Assembly (NCBI GenBank): GCA_012064415.1
Contig: SSNU01000330.1
Coordinates: 1 to 64,000, forward strand
From: Gyrodactylus bullatarudis
Taxonomy: Eukaryota; Platyhelminthes; Monogenea; Gyrodactylidea; Gyrodactylidae
Direction of reading: 5' to 3'
Length of the DNA: 64,000 nt
Numbering within the stretch: the stretch's first letter is position 1; each line of letters opens with the position of its first letter. A model generated the notes under the pieces. That model saw only the letters and a list, made by a program, of their open reading frames with translations, was not told where the DNA came from and did no database searches. Shown here piece by piece: positions 56,666 through 64,000 of this stretch. The position numbers and the translations under genes were made by a program.

Positions 56666-59600
56666 TCATCTTCTATTGTTCAGGGACTGGTTGTTGTTGT
56701 TGTTTCTCGAGGAGTTTTGGCTGGCCATAGCCAGTTGATTCATTATGCGATAGTAGTCCATGGCAACTGCATTTTGATTGCTAGTATTGTTGTTATTAGC
56801 TGAAGATGACGGCATATTATTATTGGAGTTGATTATGGGTGGAATTGGAGGGGTTGGATGGAGTTGAGATGAGGAAGTAGAGTTATTGTTATTTGTTGAT
56901 GAACGGTTTCGTTGTGCCTGCATCAGTTGATTCGATGACCTATGGAGAAAATAATTCGAGTATTAAAACGAATTCTGAATAAATAAATGCAGAATTTTCT
57001 TTATTCTTCTAGCAAATAAAGTTGACATGAAGATGAGAATATACTATTTTTACAAAAGCTCAACATTTTCTCTAGAAAGTCAGAAAAAAAATTCTTTTTG
57101 AAATGAAAAAAATTCAAAGAGATTAAGAGAAACTCGCCATATCCAAGAAAAAGTTATACTTCTAAATTTTGGATCATTTTCCTTCGTGAGAACACGGGTA
57201 GTAGTGAGGTCTTGAACTTTTATCGGATTTTTCTATCTTACAAGGTTAGGGTATAATTTGGGAAAATGTACAAAAGCAAAAATTGTAAAATCATACCTCA
57301 TTGGTTTCTTTTTTTATTCAATTAAGCAATCAGATTCAAGTAAATTGAAATTTAGTAAAAAAAACCTTCGAAGCTTTATAACAAGACCAGGTATAACATT
57401 AATCTTTATGATACACCGGGAAAGAGCGTTAGATTTAGCAAAATTTCTGCTCAGAAAATATTTGAAATATCCGTAAATTTTTGCTAATTTTGCAAGAAAA
57501 TTTAGCTATTTTTGAATGCTTTTCGAGCATGGAAACGATCATTAAAAAGGTCTTACATGTGTGTAAAATTTTCTCCTCCTTTATATGGGTAAAAAGCATG
57601 AAAATTTAAATATGAATTTTTATATCTTGTTAAAATATTGTAAGAATATTTCAAGTTCTCATATGCATGTCAACTAGGCTTTAGTTAATTTATTTCCCAA
57701 GATCTTGGTAAATCCATGCCTAATTAGGAAAGAATGTTCAGATGATATTTTAAGGGAAGGAGCATCAATGTTTAGATACCAAGAGTGTACTTTGATGAAT
57801 CTTGAGTGGGATTAAGTGTGGAAAGGTTTTACAGGATTGCATAATGAATAATTAAAATACTTGAGTGAGTGAAAATGAGCATGCTTACTTATGTTTAGAG
57901 TTTACCTATTTATAGTTCTAGTGAGTTATATAGGATATTTTGATATTATAATTATAATTCATATGTAATTATGTGCGTATATTATATGAAGGGAAGGAAT
58001 TAGAAGAGAAAAATTAGAGATGTGAAAGACGAGGATAATAATAATCTAGATCCAGATGAGTAGGTATTCTGGAATAAGAGAATAATAATAATCGATTATT
58101 TTTGTTGTTATAGGCTTGAAGTATTCAATATTCATACCTGCCCACGCGTAAGACAAACTTGGTAGATTTCAAAATGAGAAATCAAATGATCAAGAAGTAA
58201 AAACAATAGTTGATTTTTTAAAATTATGTGTGCGATAATTAGATGAAAATGTGAATAAGAGGAAAAAAGCCAACATTTTCGATCATGGGTTTTTAGCAAC
58301 TTGGTTTTTATTCAAATTAGATTGACCTTTCAATTAGATCCAGAAGTGGTATGAAATCTAAAAATTCTATAAAGTAGTATTTATTCTAATTATTCCATTG
58401 AGAATAAAACTTGAGGATACTCGATTATTAATAGTAATGATAAAGAAAATCAAGATAATCTCATAGAATTAGTTTAATAAATTTACTCACATGCCATTGT
58501 TGATGTTCATTTGTCTGTTGGCAATATCAGAGTTTGACGAATTGACAGCATGTTGGAGAAAGGCGTTCAATGCTTCTGCAACGTCTTGACCATTACTACC
58601 AGCTCCAATTTGTTGGCCATTGGAGTTGTTCGAGTTATTACCCTGATTAGCCAAATTAGAAAGAAGAGCAGTCATGAATGCTTCGGCAGAATTGTCACCA
58701 GGTATCTTATTCATTTGACTATTTCCAGTATTGTTATTATTGATGTGAGAGTTTTTCTTTTGCCCTGATATCTGGGGAGGTTGATGAAGGATTGGCTGCT
58801 GTTGGCGGTTATGATGACTGGACGATGATGGCCCTGCATTTGGCAGTTGGAGTCCTCCTCTCGGTTGTTGATGATGGATGGGATTATTATGACTGTTATT
58901 AGAGTTATTATTGTTGTTATTGGAAAAGATAGAATTCGGTTGGAATTGTGGCTTCATGTTGGCTGGGTTTTGTGAGAACTGATCGTGTGGCAAATGTGGG
59001 TGTCGATTTTGTGGTTGCTGATGATGCAGAGATGGTGGATTGACAGAGTTTCGTTGATTCTGGGACGACAAGGATTTTGGATGATGAGAAAATGAGGACT
59101 GACTGAGGAAGGAATTTGGAAGTGACTTTGGGTCTTGGATGTTTGAGGATTGTGGGAAACCGGCTGGAAAGTAGAGATGAAAAATAAGCATCAAGAATTG
59201 GCCATACAAGCTATTGAATGGTGTTCAAATTTTTGAAAAATATTATTTCTCGGATGGTGACATGATTGAGCCCAGGTTTCATTCCAAGTCATTCAACAGG
59301 AAAAAAGAAAAGAACATCTTTTCTTAACCCTTCATATCCCATTGTCCCACCGGTGGAACACAACACTTTGAACTGAAAGACACTTGAAATAATTTTCATG
59401 CCCCTCGTTAGAAAGGAATTTTATTAAGCTACAAGAATATGTATAATTCAAAAATATAGCTTCTCACTGATGCCAACCAAAGTTACTTAAAGAAGTGGGA
59501 TTTGTTGAAAATATTCAAAACGTTTTTTTGAAAACCTATTTGCAGAGGCTTCAGAAGTAAATAAAAGAGCTTTCTTAAAACTTTTTATCTTAAAATGATC

Positions 59601-62600
59601 AAATTGCTTCTCGATATCACTTATAGTTTACAAGATAGCTAGTTTTAGAGCCAGTAAATGCCAATTTCAACCTTTTTCAAATGATGAGTCGGCTTTTAAA
59701 AAAGAATTCAGATTCGGAATTTTCTAACATGTGTGATGAAGAATATAATTTGGGACATTAAGGATTAAAGTATCTCTAGGTTCCAGTATAGTTTCGAGTT
59801 ATAATTAGAGTTAATGATAAAAATTAAAAAATTAATTCAAGGCAATTGATGAATTCCAACTTGTCAAATACAAAAGAGATTACTCACGAATTTGTTGTTG
59901 TTGTTGTTGTTGCATTTGAGAGTTCTTCAGAGATGCAAAAACAGCTTCAAGAGGATTCATATTTGATGACTGCGATTGACCGAGGAAAGGAGGATTCTGT
60001 AGTTGTGTTTTATTCTTGAGATTATCAGGATGCATGAATTGTTGTTGCGACTGTGATGGCTGATGCTGAGGGGGTTGTTTATTGTTCATGAATCCAATAC
60101 TCTGAAGGAGGGCATTCATTTGATTGGTGGCTGCTGCTGAAGAGGTTGCCTGGTTGCCTATTTGGTTTGAGCCCATAACAGAGCTAAGCATGGCCAATAG
60201 ACGTGCCTTCTCTAATTCATTAGCATTATTTGGAATTGGGTTAGAAGGCAGAGGCTGTTGCTGCGGTTGGGATGGGGGTGGAATCGATGGGGGCTGTGCA
60301 TTGGCACCACCTGCCATTGACATCATTAGGAACTTTTGGAATTGATCCATTTGCTTTTGTTGTTTCATTGCCTCAAATTGGTTTGCTGTTGGATTACGGG
60401 ATTGTTGTTGATGAGGTTTTGATTGGTTTTGAGGTACTTGTTGAGAAGGTTGAAGAAGACCAGAATTTCTTGAGCCTCCACTGGGATGCCTCATCGGACC
60501 TTGATGATGTGATGGAGGCATTGGGGGAGGTAAGTTGAATTTTTGCTTTTGAGGTTGCATATTTTGCTGCGTCAGCTGACTAGGAGGCGTTGGTTGGAGT
60601 TTATTGTTTGGAGGGATCATTTGTTGTGGATGTTGTCCAAACATTCCCATGGCCATAAGTCGAGTAAGTTCCAACTCCGGATTAGAACTCGAGCCAGCTT
60701 TGCCAAGACTCAAGAGGAATTTTTGAAATTCTTCAAAATTTTGATTTTTCTGAGCTCCTTGCTGAGGTTGTGGCGGTACCATTTGTGGAATATGTGGCTG
60801 AGGAAATTGTTTCGAATTTAAGGGATTATTGATTTTAGGTGGTAAAAATGGTGAGCTTTGATGTTGGATTGGATTCTGAGGTCCCTTATTAGAGGTCTGA
60901 TGTTGAGGATTTGGAATGGCAGACTGGTGGGGATTAGGAAATGGATTGCTTGGATTGTTAACCTGAGAATTCTGAGGACCATGGCCCTTATTTGGATTAA
61001 TGCCCATTGCCATAAGACAGGCTTTGACCATTTCTGGACTAGCGTTAGGTGGCAATTGTCCGTTGAGAGCGAGAAACTTTTCAAAGTCTTCTGTAATTTG
61101 AAAAATAAGTGTAACTACTATTTCTTTTAGTTTTCTATTATTTTTTTAGGATGAATAAAATGAATGAATTATTGTAAGATAGATTTCATAGAATATCAAA
61201 ATTGAATGAGCTTAGTAGTAGAAGAATACTACGAGAAATTCATTTAAAAATAAATACTTGTCATTAGAGAGAATGATTAGTATGTTTTCTTTCAAGTTTA
61301 ATATTGATTGGCAGAAAGGTGAGGCTGAAAAATTCTTGCTTTCGATCAATGAAGCGATAAAAATCAAGTCCTTAGAATTGCTTAGTTCAATTAAAATCTG
61401 AAGCAAACTTACTAGTGGAAAAACCAGGATTATTCAGAGCCTTGGCAAATTCTTGAAGTTTAGCACTGTTGCAGGGCATCTGGGAAGGAGCTGTAGCAGA
61501 AGTGACTGGCTTTGATGAATTATGCTATAATATGAGAAAATATTTCAATAGTAAACAAAGAAGAAAATTTAATGTTAATGTGTTCATTACCAGTGTCTGG
61601 TTGTCAGATTTATTAATACTTGGAGACGAATTTCCATTTGTTTGACTCGGACCACTGTTAGTTGGAGCTGAAGGCTTCACAGGTTGTGACATGTTAGCTA
61701 TCGCTATATCCTTGAATGGCTGTGGGAGTTGTTCAATGCCGGGACCCAAGGCTGTCGATGCATACTGACAATAGAGTTCAATTCTCTTTTGAATGTAATG
61801 AGAGTCTTTAGATTTCCCAGTATAAACTAGATCAGTCCTAGCACATGAGCCCAAGTTGACAAATTTCTGTTCTTTGAATTGGAAAGAGATTTTTCTATCC
61901 CAGAGCTTGTTCAGCTTGCACCAGGTCTTTTCGATAAACTTTCTAAAATTATTTAAAATTCAACAATGAGGATTCCAAAGTTCAATTTCTCAAATGTCTA
62001 TGATGTGAATGAAGGATCAGATGAACTAACCTATCAATTCTACGAGGCTTTGAGAGAGCTGTCAGTCGTATGAGATCATTTAGTTGTTCTTCATTGTCAC
62101 TATCGATATCTTTAAGATTAACTTCATCATCTATGACTTCTTTCGTGAGGGAAGCCGACTTGTTTTCCAGTTTAACTCGTTTGACACCATTCTCACCATT
62201 ATCAAGAGTGATGCTGTCTTCAGAGGACTCTTCATCTTCATGACGTCTCTTGATTCCGTATTTTTCGTCAATGGATGTTTTAAAATTTAAGTTATCATAA
62301 TTAAGATAGTAGGCTTCAACCTTGAGAGGTCTAAAGTTTTCCTCTCTAATTTTTTGATATTTACAATTCTCAGAGAGACTTAAATCCAGGGAATTTTGAT
62401 CAAACTCAATACGATCGATGCATTTGGCAACTGTAACATGGGTCTGGCAACAACAACAGTCATCAAAAACTGTCATTGGTACAAGGTTTTCGTGCTTACA
62501 ACAAAAGCCTTCAGAGTTTAGAGTAGAGCAATTGGATTTGCAGTTACGACAAAAGCATTTGTCAAGATTGTTCTTGCTTCCATTGAGACTGGGCCTTCCA

Positions 62601-63178
62601 GAAGAGGCAGAAAAATTTTCCGATTTTACCGGGACAAATTCAGAATGAGGTTTCACCTCTTCCAGGGTTTCATCCAAATTATTTTTCATTTCCTGCAAAG
62701 ATTTATCTGGCATTTCTTCTGGGTTCTTGTCTTCGGTATTTTCTCCATCTTCCATAGATTCTTCTTCTGTTTTTATTTGAGAAATGGAGCGTAATTCTCC
62801 GTATTTCTGAAGATAGATACGACAGTCCTGACAGAGGAACTTTAGCTGGCCAAAGAATACTTGGAGAGACTTGATTGATTGTTCTTCTACATGATAAATA
62901 TCAAATGACAATTGGTACTCTCTAATACTGTATACACTTACCAGAATCACTATCAACAGTTTGCTTGATCTGTTGAATTTCAGCATGACAATTACGACAG
63001 ATACGATTCTTTTTAGCTGGTTCAGTCGTTTGAATAGGTTCAGAACTGTTTTCCTCAAATGAGCCTTGGTTTCCGTTATTAATGTTGGAAAGTGGGGCAG
63101 TTGTATTTTCAGCATACTCTCCAGAATCAGTCCTTTCACCAGAATTTGTAGCTTCAATGGTTTTGTCCAATTCATCAT
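56666..63178 (-). CDS. Atrophin/RERE-like (Grunge-type) transcriptional corepressor, 3' part
   Basis: Minus-strand exons in view: 63178-62942, 62886-62031, 61942-61591, 61524-61413, 61090-59888, 59163-58491, 56939-56666 (3707 nt). The frame is kept throughout and the gene is open at its 5' end beyond the window. Near the start is an unusual two-part zinc finger, CRNCHAEIQQ then FLCQDCRIYLQKYGELR. Its second half matches the GATA-type finger of atrophin/RERE (CxDCR...KKYGEL). A second Cys cluster follows (CFCRNCKSNC, CCKHENL, DDCCCCQTH). Further on, WDRKISFQFKEQKFVNLG then SCARTDLVY matches the atrophin-domain CARTDL motif, but without the long charged helix that normally follows. The last third is very rich in Gln, Asn and Pro, with recurring FxKFL.....LMAMG phrases. 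BAH, ELM2 and SANT domains, if present, are outside. The family is inferred from motifs only. Confidence 0.7.
57020..57675. mobile_element. Inverted-repeat element, family B, in the last intron of the atrophin-like gene
   Basis: The left end is AGTTGACATGAAGATGAGAA and the right end is TTCTCATATGCATGTCAACT, an inverted repeat with two or three changes. The interior is AT-rich and non-coding; the 72-residue ORF is a chance frame. Length about 656 bp. Confidence 0.75.
59338..59764. mobile_element. MITE family A, most complete copy
   Basis: TTAA (59334-59337) then CCCTTCATATCCCATTGTCC and CACCGGTGGAACACAACAC. The right end reads TAATTTGGGACATTAAGGA followed by TTAA (59765-59768). The outer bases are imperfect inverted repeats. 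It lies between exons of the atrophin-like gene. TTAA and the CCC start point to mobilisation by a piggyBac-type transposase. Confidence 0.8.
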
Positions 63179-64000
63179 CTAAAGAATACGTGTTATATAT
63201 TGAAAGAGTAATCAAATTGAGTCTTTTTGAGCCTAGATAGTTGAATTAGACTATTAATTCCTATCGTGATTATTGATTTTTAGAGAAAAGATATAAGTTG
63301 ATTATAAAAAAATTCATGACTCAGATAATTTCACAGTAACAAATGATGACAATACTTTATTTACTCAAAGTAATCATGAATTTTTTTCATTTGATAATAA
63401 TATTTTAGTGATAATTAATCAATCATTACAAACTTAGTAAGGGAGGTAAAAAATGTAAAAAAAACAATAAAGTCGAGATCCTTTGATCAAATGTGAATTA
63501 TGATTGATGCAAATAATGTCAAAAGAAAAAGAAATAAATAAACATGTCATTTCAATTAATTAATCCATATCTATTCTAATACAGTATAATTTGAGTTGAT
63601 AGAACATAATAATAATATTCATGAACCATAAGAGAGAGAGAGAATGGGTGATCATGTAGCCTTAAAGGATTTTTTAATATTATTATGCTAGACCAAGGTC
63701 ATATAGGAGTGAGCCAGAGTGTTTGAAAAAAAATCTAACTTTTTACTCTTGAATTTAGCGTTTACCATGACAGGACCAGAGAGAAATCAGGCTTATTAAG
63801 CGATAAGTCTTTTGTTATATTCATATCTTGATTAAAAGAATATCTATTTTTAATTGTTGTTGAATGATTTCCAAGGGTTTTTTCATTTGAATCCAATCTT
63901 GAAAATACTCTAGCTCAAGATTTCTAATAAATAAAAAAAACAAGAGGAGAAATTGACCAAAGCTCTCATTCTAGATCAGAAGTTTCCATATTTTACGGCT
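63179..64000. other. Intron of the atrophin-like gene running off the window
   Basis: Upstream of the acceptor at 63179-63180 (minus strand) no further exon was found up to the right edge. The sequence is AT-rich with a GAGAGAGAGAGA tract at about 63632-63643. The remaining 5' exons must lie beyond the window. Confidence 0.5.

Noticed and set aside
60124..61130. Several 70-90 residue plus-strand ORFs opposite the Q/N/P-rich exon
   Set aside because: They are complementary frames of low-complexity codons in a supported minus-strand exon.
1..64000. CRISPR arrays, operons or integrated virus
   Set aside because: No regularly spaced repeats, no gene clusters without introns and no viral structural or polymerase genes were seen. 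The reverse transcriptase pieces are LINE type.

Overview
This window looks like nuclear DNA of a metazoan, most likely an arthropod. It is strongly AT-rich. Its genes are split into many small exons with GT-AG introns, which range from about 50 bp to over 8 kb, and the spaces between exons are full of degraded transposons. The gene set (XRN1/pacman, transformer-2, MICU1, an atrophin/RERE-type corepressor) is animal. The species cannot be named from the sequence alone. No operons, CRISPR arrays, rRNA or convincing tRNA genes were seen.

Layout. 1-12 kb is dominated by mobile DNA: the 3' end of a transposon-type Cys-rich ORF, a short tandem repeat, two fragments of a LINE-type reverse transcriptase, a broken piggyBac transposase and many inverted-repeat elements. 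Most of this lies inside or beside an 8.5 kb intron of a two-exon minus-strand gene for a small Gly/Tyr/Pro/Cys-rich protein (exons at 12.1 kb and 3.1 kb). 16.3-41.3 kb is one 21-exon plus-strand gene, the 5'-3' exoribonuclease XRN1. Its third intron hosts a complete five-exon minus-strand gene for a secreted or anchored LRR plus Ig-domain protein (21.05-17.26 kb). Its fourth and fifth introns, about 5.4 kb each, hold repeats and a few weak minus-strand exon candidates.

41.9-42.9 kb is transformer-2 on the minus strand (three exons). It is head to head with the nine-exon MICU1 gene (43.0-49.2 kb, plus), with 88 bp between the two start codons. A four-exon gene of unknown function follows (49.5-55.6 kb, plus). 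It faces an atrophin/RERE-like gene on the minus strand (63.2-56.7 kb), which runs off the right edge of the window at its 5' end.

The genes act in unrelated processes: cytoplasmic mRNA decay, splicing control, mitochondrial calcium uptake and transcriptional corepression. Exon joins were worked out by hand. For each multi-exon gene the reading frame was checked across every junction and closes without a frame break, which supports the models. No clearly novel multi-gene system is visible. The most unusual items are the gene nested in XRN1, the unknown 360-residue protein, the possible further antisense exons in XRN1, and several TTAA-flanked short-element families that sit beside a decayed piggyBac copy.
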